Positions 9,166 through 20,991 of a stretch of 64,000 nucleotides of DNA are shown here, piece by piece. Numbering within the stretch: the first letter of the stretch is position 1; each line of letters begins with the position of its first letter. The notes under the pieces are model-generated. The model worked only from the letters and a program-made list of their open reading frames with translations. It had not been told where the DNA came from and searched no databases. Source of the DNA: Orientallactaga sibirica (lineage: Eukaryota; Chordata; Mammalia; Rodentia; Dipodidae). Location: positions 14,351,501 to 14,415,500 of the forward strand of contig JAEOAD010000034.1 of the NCBI GenBank assembly GCA_036365145.1, written 5' to 3'. The position numbers and the translations under genes were made by a program.

Positions 9166-9544
9166 AGGACATAAGAATACAATTTAAAAGTGGTTTCATC
9201 CTTTTTCTTTAACTGTCCTATTCTCTCTGGAAGCTAGCAGTATTACTGCTTTCTTGAATATTCAAAAATGTTTTGTGCACATGAAGCTTATATATGTGTG
9301 TATATATGTATATACACATTTTCAAAATATCTGGAGTTTTAACTGGCTGTATCTGGTAAACAAAGGAGAAGTTGAAGCTTCCTTCCCAACTAGAAAACTT
9401 CTGGCCTTCACTCTTTACTGGGCCAGATTATGAAGGAGGGAAAACACATTCACACTTTGATCCCAAATGCCCTGCCTGACAAGACTTAAGGGTAGAGGGT
9501 TTTTTTGTTTTTTTCTTTGAGAGGGTGGGGTACGATGTTGAGCT

Positions 9545-9700
9545 GCTACTTTCTGTGCAACTCTTGGAAAGCCAGACCACTTTTTGGGCTGTAAATTTTC
9601 TCAGTTGTTAGTTAAGGGCAGTAGTACTGCTGCCTGCCATGAACTTTGTTAAGATCAAATGAAGTGATGTTTGTGGGCAGTACTTCAGTCTTTAAAACCC
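9545..9700 (+). mobile_element. MIR-like remnant
   Basis: Weak MIR 3' landmarks (TAAATTTTCTCAGTTG, GTTAAGATCAAATGAAGTGATG). Confidence 0.35.
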
Positions 9701-10931
9701 ATGTCTACGTGAGAGTTGCCTAGAGGGACATAAGGATTTCATGGCAGAGCCAGAGATCAAACTTAAATTCCCTTCTCCCAAGTTAGGAATGTTTTCATGA
9801 CACCACACATTTCTTTAGAACTTCCTGATTGTTATTGTTACTGTTGAGGACTGGAGAACAAGCTAAATGTTAAGCTTTGAGAAGGGAAGAAAAGGGCAAG
9901 ATAATAAGGGATGTATGGTGTGTAGAGCAAAGGGAACCTACAAAGCAATTGCAATCTCAAGTTAATAACTGCCCTTAATTGTAAAATTAGACACCCAGTA
10001 CGTTAGAGTCCTTGGGTTTTTCTTCTAGATAGAAAGAGAAACTTTTGATAAGACCATAAGATTGAAAGCGGGATGTTAGTAGGTCCTGTCCACTTCCAGC
10101 CACTGCCACAAAAAAGATTACTCCCAGTATTCATAGAAATGGATGTAAGAGTATCAATTACTCAACCCAGTCCCTGCATTATTTCTGGATCTCACATTGC
10201 TGACATTGTGCGATAGCTTAGACATTAGTTGTACATTCCTTTGATCACATAGGAAGTGGCTGAATCAGTAAAAAAACAATCGACTGTCAAGCACTTTCAT
10301 TTATCCCATTTTTGCCTCTGTATCCTGCTGTCCTGAGTCTTCACAGTAATGGGAAATCACCGGCTCTGGAGGTGGCTAGTCTATTGTTGGAGTGCTCTAG
10401 TGGCTTCAAAGCTCCACTTGTTGATTTGAAATCCCACTTCCTGAAAGCTTTATTCCTGGATTCTATCTTAAAAGAGTTCCATTTAAACCTGTGGCCTTAA
10501 AGTGTCCCTTCAAAGTTAGTTAATTCTTTTAGGAAAGTAAAATTTATGTTTCTTAATCGTACATACTTTATTTATTTAAAATGTCTTTGATAACAGAGAT
10601 GAACTAGAAAACAATTTCTCATAAGGAGTTGAACAATTTATAGAACAATCTCAAATGTAAGAACTGGACAAAAAATTCTTGTTAGGAGAATATGTAAATC
10701 TCAGAAATGGTTGGGCTTTTTACAGGTGCCTAATGGAAAGTTTGTGGATATCTCTTAGATATTCACGAATGATAAGAACCTGGTAATATTTTACTGAGTA
10801 AAATTTTCCCTGTGGCCATTTGATAGTGGAGTTCACATAAAATAAGCCTTTCTGAGACAGATATGTGTCATGGTATATGTGCTTGAGATGGGGGAAGCCC
10901 TTCAACTTTCACTATAAGAAAGGATTCTAAA

Positions 10932-11045
10932 GACAGATGTGGTGACACACACCTATAATTCTATCACCCAGAAGGTGGAGGCAAGGAGGATCTTGATGTC
11001 AGCATGGGCTACATAGTGATACTATATGTCAATAAAATAAAATAT
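10932..11045 (+). mobile_element. old B1-like SINE
   Basis: Diverged sense 7SL-type element: GATGTGGTGACACACACCTATAATT to GGGCTACATAGTGATAC, then an AATAAAATAAA tail. Confidence 0.65.
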
Positions 11046-11099
11046 TAAGAAAGAAAAATGTCAGGACATGTGTTTTTAATTGCAGATAACCAAAGAAAA

Positions 11100-11306
11100 G
11101 GATAAAAAATATTTTACTTGAAGAGAGAGAAATGGGGGGAGAGAAAGAAAGAATGGGAACACCAAGGCCTCCAGCCACTGTAAACAAACTCCAGATGTGT
11201 GTGCCCCCTTGTGCATCTGGCTTACGTGGGTTCTGGGGAATCGAATTTGGGTCCTATGGCTTTGCAGGCAAGTGCCTTAACCTATCTAAGCTATCTCTCC
11301 AGCCCT
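11100..11306 (-). mobile_element. B2-like SINE
   Basis: Antisense copy ending GCTATCTCTCCAGCCC; the GA-rich tract has drifted. Confidence 0.82.
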
Positions 11307-11420
11307 GAAAGCAGTATTTCCTAGAAATGTTATAAAGGATTGCTAAGAACGGGAAAAAACTTGTTCTCTTGTGACAAATTGGTAAAATTATGTGAGCTAA
11401 ATATTTTTAAGCAGTTAATT

Positions 11421-11567
11421 ATTTTTTTTCCAAGGTAGGGTCTCACTCTGGCCCAGGCTGACCTAGAATTCACTCTGTAGTCTCAGGGTGGCCTTGAACT
11501 CATGGTGATCTTCCTACCTCTGCCTCCTGAGTGCTGGGGTTAAAGGCGTGCACCACCATTCCTGGCA
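11421..11567 (-). mobile_element. B1 SINE
   Basis: Antisense B1; AGCAGTTAA occurs on both sides as a target-site duplication. Confidence 0.87.
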
Positions 11568-11768
11568 GCAGTTAAAATTTTTAGATAAACTAATACGTCC
11601 TGTGGCTCACAACCTTTGACTTCAAGAGCATTATCTTGAAGTCTAGTCAAGTTCCAGAAACTGAAACTACTAGGTGGATAGCAGATGATATGATTGAAAG
11701 GTTTGGTTGCTCTACTAGTAGATAATGCTGCTTTTTGTCTAAGAAAGTAGGTACTAGAAAGTTAGGGA

Positions 11769-11944
11769 TTTTTTTTTTTTTTTTGGTTGGTTAGTTGGTT
11801 GTTTTTCAAAATAGGATCTCATGCTAGCCCAGGCTGACCTGGAATTTACTATGTAGTCTCAGGGTGACCTCTAACTCATGGTGTTCCTCCTACCTCTGCC
11901 TCCCAAGTGCTGGGATTAAAAATATGTGGCACCATGCCCAGTTT
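11769..11944 (-). mobile_element. B1 SINE
   Basis: Antisense B1 with a T16 run and a GGTTGGTTAGTTGGTT tail. GAAAGTTAG flanks both sides. Confidence 0.87.
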
Positions 11945-12134
11945 CGAAAGTTAGTTTTTACTCACCTGACATTTGCATGGTTGGAAGATAATATCTGGCT
12001 TTTTGTATAGGTCTAGTCTAGGTGACATAACTAGAAATTTATTTTCTTCCTGATTAATATGGGCATCGTTTTAAAAATTAAACAACAAAATTTTTGGTTA
12101 AATTAGAAAAGTGATTTGTTTTTAAAAAGCCATG

Positions 12135-12412
12135 GAAGGGCTGGAGAGATGGCTTAGGGGTTAAGGCTCCTGCCTCCCAAGCCTAAGAACACTGGTTCCA
12201 ATCTCCAGCGGTTCCAATCTCCAGGTCCCACGTTTAGCCAGATGCAAAGTGACGCAGGGGCGCAATGCCACACTTGACCACAAGGGGGCGCACACATCTG
12301 GATTTCGTTTGCAGCAGCTGAGACACTGCTGGCGCGCCCATCTCTGTCTTCCTCTCCCTCTCTCTGTCTTTCTCTGTGTCTCTCTCCAAAAAAATAATAA
12401 AAAAGTTTTTAA
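12135..12412 (+). mobile_element. B2-like SINE, long subtype
   Basis: Sense copy with the long-subtype block (AAAGTGACGCAGGGGCGCAA, ACCACAAGGGGGCGC). A near-tandem repeat of GGTTCCAATCTCCAG lies in the head. AAAAAGCCATGGAA flanks both sides, a clean duplication. Confidence 0.92.
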
Positions 12413-12497
12413 AAAAGCCATGGAAATGTCTAAACATTAAAAAAACCCCTCTGTACCTGTCACCCAGAGTTAACATCATCTATCAACCCATAGCAAT

Positions 12498-12704
12498 TAA
12501 AAATATATTTATTTGAGAGAGAGAGATAGGGAGGCAGATATATATAGAGAGAATGGTCATGCCAGGGCTTATAGCCACTGCAAAGGAACTCCAGACACAT
12601 GTGCCACCTTGTGCATCTGGTTTACATAGGTACTGGGGGATCAACCTGAGTCCTTAGGCTTTGTAGGCAAGTGTCTTAACTGCCAAGCCATCTCTCCAGC
12701 TCCC
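12498..12704 (-). mobile_element. B2-like SINE
   Basis: Antisense short-subtype copy, flanked by CCATAGCAA on both sides. Confidence 0.85.
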
Positions 12705-12964
12705 CATAGCAAATTTTAATAGTTGATGTTTTTATTTTTATTCTCTTTGCACTTTTTTAGGCCCCATTATTAAAAGAAAGTTGTTATCTATTGACACAAG
12801 TCCAGTGTACTTCGAAATTCTTTTGTCCCAGTTATCCTTAGAACAATTTGTAACTTTCTCAGAAGGGAAAATGGTGTAATCAGGTAAACATAGTACCTCA
12901 CATCTTGCTACTGGGTTATACTTTGGTTGTCCCTGACTTGAGAGGAAGAGGGAGCGTTTTTGGT

Positions 12965-13072
12965 CTTTTTTTTTTTTTTTTTTAAGGCTAGCTCTTGTAG
13001 ACTTATAGCCTTGAACTTCAATCCTTCCAAACCTCACTTCTTGAGTGTTGGAATTACAGGCATGCCAGTCGG
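12965..13072 (-). mobile_element. old B1-like SINE
   Basis: A T17 run followed by a strongly diverged antisense 7SL sequence (GCCTTGAACTTCAATCC, GGAATTACAGGCATG). Confidence 0.55.
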
Positions 13073-13094
13073 TACCCTGATCTTGATAGAGGCA

Positions 13095-13192
13095 TCAGTC
13101 TGTTCTGCTATTTCCTTTGCTTTGTAACTGTAGGCAGTTTATCTTCTTTCCTGTAGTTTCTTAATTTGCAAAGTGAAAATAATACCTTCTTT
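13095..13192 (+). mobile_element. MIR-like remnant
   Basis: MIR-type core: CTTTGTAACTGTAGGCAGTTTA, TTTGCAAAGTGAAAATAATACC. Confidence 0.45.
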
Positions 13193-13306
13193 TTTTTCCT
13201 GCTTGGAGTTGAGATTGTTCTCTTGCCTGGGTTGGCCTTGAACTAAATCTTCTTCCCTGAGCATTTGAGTGGTTAGGATTACAGGCACATTCCACTGTGC
13301 CCAACA
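13193..13306 (-). mobile_element. old B1-like SINE
   Basis: Diverged antisense 7SL sequence (GGGTTGGCCTTGAAC, GGATTACAGGCACATTCCAC). Confidence 0.55.
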
Positions 13307-13309
13307 ATA

Positions 13310-14072
13310 TTAGTAATCTGCCTTATTTTGCAGACTGCTAGGACCCTCATACCTCTAGGGCATATGGCTAAGAGTTGTCACTAACTCACATGAGGCTTAC
13401 AAAAGCAGACTATTCATTTCTAATGGGCAGTACCATAAAGGAGGTAGAGAACTAGAATAACTGAGGCACATAAGTGTTTACTTGCTTATTTTTCTTTCCA
13501 CCTTTTTACTTGAAGGGCGATTATGGAAACAAATAGTTGTGTAATTTTGGTAACAACTCCAATTGTGCCTAACATAACTAATGTTGTAGGTTACTGCTCT
13601 GGAGATTTGCTCTGTACTTGTTGTATCTTGGTGCTTGTTTCTTTGATTTTAGTGTCCAAATAGAGTGCATTACAGACTTCATTAATAATGATTTAATAAT
13701 GATTTTGATGGGAGGTTGTATTATAGAATGCACTCATTATGAATAAATGCCTTATAAATCTTTTATGGCAACAATGCATGTGGCATGTGCTAAACTTCAA
13801 AAGGAACAACACACACACACAGAGACCCAAGTTTCATTGGCTTATATTTTTAATAATCATGGTTTGTTAAAGTATGTTTTCTTAGATTTATGTTCTTTTG
13901 TCTGCATGTAAAATTTTCAGATACAGTAAATTAACTATAAAGTTGTAATATGACTAAGTGTAAAGTTATAATGCCAAGGTTTTTATACTAATTTTTAATA
14001 CTTCATTTATTAGCAGTCTTGCTTGAATGGTCTTTTTGAACAGAACTAATACAATATTTTGATGTGCCACAG
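13310..14072. other. unique intronic sequence
   Basis: No recognised repeat except a short (AC)n at about 13810. It ends at the acceptor of the first coding exon. Confidence 0.5.
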
Positions 14073-14582
14073 GTAAATATTTCCATAACCTTATGGAGAG
14101 AAAGGACTTTGAGACATGGCTTGATAACATTTCTGTTACATTTCTTTCTCTGACGGACTTGCAGAAAAATGAAACTCTGGATCACCTGATTAGTCTGAGT
14201 GGGGCAGTCCAGCTCAGACATCTCTCCAATAACCTGGAGACTCTCCTCAAGCGGGACTTCCTCAAACTCCTTCCCTTGGAGCTCAGTTTTTATTTGTTAA
14301 AGTGGCTCGATCCTCAGACTTTACTCACGTGCTGCCTCGTCTCTAAGCAGTGGAATAAGGTGATAAGTGCCTGTACAGAGGTGTGGCAGACTGCGTGTAG
14401 AAATTTGGGCTGGCAGATAGATGATTCTGTTCAGGACGCTTTGCACTGGAAGAAGGTTTATTTGAAGGCTATTTTGAGAATGAAGCAACTGGAGGACCAT
14501 GAAGCCTTTGAGACCTCATCATTAATTGGACATAGTGCCAGAGTGTATGCACTTTACTACAAAGATGGACTTCTCTGTACAG
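14073..14582 (+). CDS. FBXW2: FBXW2 first coding exon (residues 1-163)
   Basis: Acceptor CCACAG before 14073, 20 nt of leader, ATG at 14093 (weak context, T at -3), donor ACAG|GTGAGA after 14582. It encodes the N-terminal helical region, the whole F-box and the start of the first WD blade. It ends after one base of codon 164 (Gly). The next in-frame codons, GAG AGA TAA, show that read-through would stop at once. Confidence 0.95.
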
Positions 14583-17500
14583 GTGAGAGATAACTGGAAG
14601 TATTTGTGGATGGGGAGAGTCAAGCAGATCTTTTGAACATTTACTAAGGCTATAATCTTAATAACTTCTTAAACTCAGGCTTAAGAATGGCAGATACTGA
14701 TTTTGTGAGATATTTGTAATATAAGTTCTAGCAAGTAGTTACATCATTTTGGACAAATTACTTCTCTGTTTCCTTGCCTGTGCAACAAGGGGAAGGAAAG
14801 TATTTCTGTCTGTGTGTAAACACATGTGATATACATGTATCTGTGTATGCATGTTTGTATGTTTGTGGGTACATGCAGGTACAAGTGTGTGCATGTATGG
14901 GCCAGAGATTGATGTTTGCTGTTTTTCTCAGTTTTTCTCCATTTTACTTACAGAGACAGGGTCTCTCACTTGAAGTCAGAGCTCCCAGATTTGGCTAGTT
15001 TAGTTAGTTAGTCTACCCAGGGGACTCTGTCCCAACCTCCTGAGCCCTGGGATTACAGGTGGGCCACCATGCTGGCCTGACATTTACCTGAATGTTGGGA
15101 ATCTGAACATAGTTTCTCTGTTTTGCACAGCACTTTATCCATTCCACTATCTCCTCAGCCCTGGAAGGGAGGTATTTCATCCTTCCTCTAAGATATTTGT
15201 TCCTAAGAATTAAAAGCTGAGAGTGGCATGGGAATAAAGGCAGTTGGGTATTTTTAAATTAGGAAATAATTAGGAAATTGATTGTCTATAACATATAATT
15301 GTTAAAATTTAGAATTTTGTTAATGTTGAGTTATAATGGGTATATATTTCTACAAATGATTTTAATAATCCATGTCCACATTGCTGGTTTATTTATTTAT
15401 TTTTTGCTTTATCGAGGTAGGATCTCACTCCAGGGTAGGCTACAGAATACTCAGTCTGTAGGCCCAGGCTGGCCTTGAACTCATGGCTATGACCTCCTGC
15501 CTTGCCTGCTTTATTTTGGGTGGCGGGGGGGGGGCGGGGGAGAGGACAGTTTTGTTTGTTTATTTGAGGTAGGGTTTCATTGTAGCCCGGGCTGACCTGA
15601 ATTCATGGCATTTCTACCTCTACCTCACACTTGCTGGTATTTAAGGCATGTGCCACCATGCCTGGCCATGTCCACATTTTAAGGTGACATTTTTTTTTTT
15701 TTTTTTTTTTTGAGGTAGGGTCTCACTCTGGTCCAGGCTGACCTGGAATTAACTCTGCAGTCTCAGGGTGGCCTCGAACTCTCGGTGATCCTCCTACCTC
15801 TGCCTCCCGAGTGCTGGGATTAAAGGCGTGCACCACCACACCCGGCTTAAGGTGACATATTTTGATAGGCAATGTAAGTAATTCTTAGGCAGTCCTTAGA
15901 ACGGCTCTAAGAAAATTTCAGCAATGATCTTACTGCCTGTTACATTATATATAATATATTTGGATACTTACAATCAGGAATTTTTTTTTAGGCTAGCCCA
16001 GCACACTGGCCTTTTTTTAAAAAAGATTTTTTAAAAATACTTTTATTAGAGAGAGAGAGAGAGAGAAAGAAAGAAAGGCAAGTAGAGATAGTGGGCATGC
16101 TAGGGCCTTTAGCTGCTGCAAACAAACTCCATATGCATGTGCTACCTTGTGCATCTGGCTTATGTAGGTCCTGGGGAATCGAACTTGGGGTCCTTTAGCT
16201 TTGCAGGCAAGCATCTTTACCGCTAAGCCATCTTTCCAGCCCTGGCCTTTTTTTTTTTTTTTTTAAATGTGTGTGTGTGAGAGAATTGGTGCATCACAGC
16301 CTCCAGCCACTTTAATTGAACTCCACATGCATTCGCCACCTTGTGTGCTTGAGTCACCTTGTGTATTTGATTTACATGGGATCTGGAGAGTAGCACATGA
16401 GTTGTTAGGCTTTACAGGCAAGCACCTTAACCACTAAGCCATCTCTGTAGCCCTCAGGAATGTTTCGTGATAAATAGTAGTATATTGCCTAATATTTGTA
16501 TTTGTCATTTTTAATAAGTATAAACTGTTCCTTTGTGTAACTATATTCTCATTTAGCCATGCTAGTTCATATTCAGGTTGTATCTGTTTTTATAAATACC
16601 TTTGCTTATGTTCCTTCCTCTGTCCCCTTGAATTACTTACTTGAAGCAGAAGCTGAAAAATAGAATTAGCAGACTAGAAGCATGAATGATTTTATGGCTT
16701 TTCCAGATGTTCTGAATTGATGCCATGGCCACAGCAATGTCTTAGTTTGCTTCTTTTTCAGTCTCACCACTATCAATTTTAATATTTATAATAGTTGATT
16801 TGTGTAATTTCTCAATTTTAAAATATTTTAAAATTGCCTTTTATATAAAGGACATGTGGTGATACATTCTCTAAAATACAGATATTTTGCCAATTTTGTA
16901 AAGTACCTTTGAGTTAAGGCATTTCATGGTTTAGTTTATCATCCTAAACGGTCTCCTTGCTTACATATTTTCCCTGCTTTTTATAAAACTATTTTAAAAA
17001 TACTTTTTTATCTATTTATTTATATGGCAGAGAGAAAGAGGTAATAGGTGGGGTGGGGGGGGGGAGAATAGGTGCACCAGGGCCTTTAGCCATTGCAAAT
17101 GAACTCCATGGCTACTGGGAAATCGAATTTGAGTCCTTTGGCTCTGCTGGCAGCTTCCCTCACATGTCACATGGTCTGGCATCGTCATTGCAACTTGGGC
17201 TTCACTTTCACAGCTTCATGCAGTGGCCCATTAGGGGAATCCAATCCTGTGGGGAATCCAGCCCTACTGCACATGTCTGACCTTGTTGGCTTGCTTGATC
17301 CTTGGTGCAAGCTTCCATGACCCAAAAAATCTTGAATTTTGTACCCCTGCAAAACTAGTATGTGTATAATGCTGCTAAGATCTGCTGCCATGTTACTATA
17401 GTCCCTACCCACTATAGTTTTGGTGTGCTTTGGTGCTTTGGTGGTTGAGCCTAGGAAAACACTTTTCTGGTATTTAGTTCCTAGCAGGGAACCCTTCAGT

Positions 17501-18437
17501 ACTTTCTCAGTTCAGCCCTCTTCTTTCCAAAAATAAGGTTTTCATTAGCAAATATCTGGATCAAGAATGTCTTGCAAAGCTGGGCATGGTGGCACACGCT
17601 TTTAATCCCAGCTCTTGGGAGGCAGAGGTAGGAGAATTGCTGTGAGTTCGAGGCCACCCTGAGACTACATAGTTAATTCCAGGTCAGCCTGGACCAGAGT
17701 GAAACCCTACCTCAAAAAACCAAAAAAAAAAAGAATGTCTTGCAGAGTCAGACGTGGTGGTCCATGCCTTTAATCCCAGCACTTGGGAAGCAGAGGTAGG
17801 AGGATTGCTGAGAGTTTGAGGCCACCCTGAGAATACAGAGTGAATTCTAGGTCAGCCTGGGCTAGAACGAGACCCTACCTTGAAAAAAAAAAAAAAGAAA
17901 GAAAGAAATGTCTTGCAATGTGGAAGACCTTTTTAATGTATTTTCCCAAAATATTGCATGTTCCATTATTCTTGACCTTTGCCTAACTGATACCAGTAAT
18001 GTTCCATACTGCCATTATTGAGACAACTGAAATCACTCCTGTATATTTCTAAAATGAGATATCACACTATCTAGACTTCTTATGGTGGTTTTACAGCCTC
18101 TAGGTTTTGAGCTTCCATATTAGAGTATTAACTTTTTAGAATGTAGGTCAGGATAAATAAGTTTAGAAATAGAATAGGAAGGGTAGATGTAATTTTAAAA
18201 ATATTAAAAAGAAACAGTTGAGAGAAAGAGCAGTGATTAGGGTTGACAGGATGTGACAGTGGATTAAATATTTGGCAAGGAGAAGAGAGATTTCAGAAAT
18301 GGCTGAGGTTTTTGGATTTATGATAGTACTAATGAGAAGACATCGAAAATCACAGGGTGAATTTGAAAGAATAGATGGAGTTCAATTCAGGATGAACTAA
18401 ATTTAATTGCCTGTTGTATATCAAATGGAGATTCCTA

Positions 18438-18470
<33 letters not shown>

Positions 18471-20959
18471 CTCAAGGAAGGGTCTTACTCTGGCCCTGGC
18501 TGACCTGGAATTAACTAATTAGTCTCAGGGTAGCCTCGGACTCGCAGCAATCCTCCTACCTCTGCCTCCCAAGTGCTGGGATTAAAGGCATGTGCCACCA
18601 CACCTGGCTCCTAAGACATTTTAAACTACAGGGTCAGAACTTTGGGGCTAGAGAAAAATTAAGAAGTACCTTCCCACTTACGGCTGGAACAATAAAACTT
18701 TAAAAGGAGATTTAGAGAGGGGAAAAAAGAATAAATAGAGCCTAAAGTGGATGATCTTTTACAAGTATGCTTAGGGAAACAAGTGGAAGAAACAAAGGCA
18801 GTGAAGAATTTCAAGGAGAATGACAACCTGTTTTAACAAGGAACTGGAAAATATTTATTCAGTTGGTCAACAATCAAAGGCATTGGGGAGGTGCTTGAGA
18901 GCTAACTCGGTCAGTTACATGTCTAAACTTAACTTGATAAGATGGTGTATTGTGTTTGGGTTATAGTTCATTTTTCTGCCTAGGTTTGTTATGTACTCAT
19001 CCTGAACATTTTTTATTAGAATAATCTTTTCCTTTTATTTTCTGACTTAATAGGGATTTCTTTTATTAAATGTGATAAAGTCTCCACCTACTTAGTTCTC
19101 TTTCATTTATAGGCTACATGAAAAAATGTTGGGTTATTTAGTGCAGAAAGTCCAAACAGAGTCTAGTAGTGGCTTCTAAAGGATTATCTGTCAGGAATAG
19201 ACTTGTACCACTATAAAATGGAACTCAACTTGGAGACATATATGGGGGAAGCTTGTACCAAAGCACACGTTTGTGTGGGGGGAGGGATCAAGTCACAACT
19301 TACACGTGTGTCAGTTCTCCCCTTGTTTGAGGCAGCATCTCTCACTTGCTGCTGTGTTTGCCAGGCTAGCTGGCATCTAAGCATCTGGGAAATGTCCTGT
19401 CTCCGTGCTAGGATTACAATGGTTTCTGGCTTTTACATGGAGTCTAGGGATCTGAACTTAGGTATTCATGCTTGAACAATGTGTTTTATCCACTGAGCCA
19501 TCTTCTCAGTTGTTTAAAAATATTTGTTATGGGTATATAAACCAAATGACCTGCTTTTACAAACAACTTGAAATAGTTGGGTTTTGTTGTTATTTTTTTT
19601 CAAAATTGCACAAAATTTACCATTTTAACCCTTTTTAGTTATTTTTGCTTTTTGGGTATGTGGGAGGGATCAAATCCAGGGCCTTGCACATGCAAAGCAT
19701 ACACCGACTCCATTGAAATCTTTTCTTTTTTCTTCTTGGATTTTGGAAGTAGGGTCTTGCTGTAGCCTAGGCTGATCTGGAATTCACTATGAAGTCTCAG
19801 GGTGGCCTCAAACTCATGACGATCCTTGTACCTCTGCCTCCGGGAGTGTTGGGATTAAAGGTGTGCATCACTATGCCTGGCTTGAAATCATTTCTAGGTG
19901 TATAATACATGATGCCATTGCCATTATAGCCATCCCAACATTTGAACTTTTTACACCTTTTCTTTTTTTGATAGGGTCTCACTCTGGTCCAGGCTGACCA
20001 TCCCAACATCCATCTACCCAGAACTGGGATTTTACCACAGCTTTTTTTTCTGTCTGAAACCATACCAACTAAATGTTAATTGCCTGTTCTCCATTCCCTA
20101 AAGTCTTTAGCTACCACCATTCTGCAGCGTATAAATTTGACTGTTCTAGGAACTCCATATAAGTATAATAGTATAGTAGTTGGTTTCACTTGACAAAATG
20201 ACTAAGGTTCCTTCATATAGCACACATCAGAATTTCATTTGTTTTTAAGGCTGCATAACACTTTGTTGTATGTCTAGATCCCCCTTTTTTGTTTTTATTT
20301 ATTTATTTTATGAGATAGGGTCTTGCTGTAGCCCAGGCTGACCTGGAATTCACTACATAGTCTCAGGGTGGCCTTGAAGTCATCATTCTCCTACCTCTGC
20401 CTCCCAAGTGCTGGGATTAAAGTTGTGTGCCACAATGACTGGCTTGAAACCATTTTTAAGTGTAGAGTCTGCGATGCTATTAAGCACATTTATTACCCTT
20501 TTTCTGTATAGACTTGTTGCTCTGCCTGACACAAAATTCTTTCACTGTATGTTTAGTGAATGATGAGACCCCAGCTAAACACTGATAGTAAATCAGAAAT
20601 CAATCTCATATAGGAAGGACCTAATATGATTTATTTTCCTACTCCCTCAGAATATAGCTACCAAATGCATAAGCTGAAAGATCTCTAGGCATGGGCTGCA
20701 TATGGCTGAGGATCACTATTGAGTGCAGCCCAATGCAAAATAGTAAACTTACTTAAAATATTTTTATGATGGGCTGTAGAGATGGCTTAGTGGGTAAGGT
20801 GCTTGCCTGCAAAACCTAAGGACCCAGGTTCGATTCTGCTGTAAGCCAGATGCACAAGGTGGCGCGTGTGTCTGGAGTTTATTTGCAGTGGCTGAAGGCC
20901 CTGGCTGTCCATTCTCTGTCTCTATCTGCCTCTCTTTCTCTCCTTTTTTTCTCAAAAAA

Positions 20960-20991
<32 letters not shown>

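Larger units (their letters stand above)
8445..14072 (+). other. FBXW2: FBXW2 first intron (leader to first coding exon)
   Basis: About 5.6 kb with no exon-like ORF. Its first 2.4 kb are poor in young SINEs and hold only old remnants; SINEs become frequent after about 11.1 kb. The acceptor is GATGTGCCACAG before 14073. Confidence 0.55.

Noticed and set aside
14583..14593. Unspliced end of the first coding exon (GER-stop) as a short FBXW2 form
   Set aside because: A consensus donor lies exactly at the codon-164 break, and the next exon restores the known family sequence.
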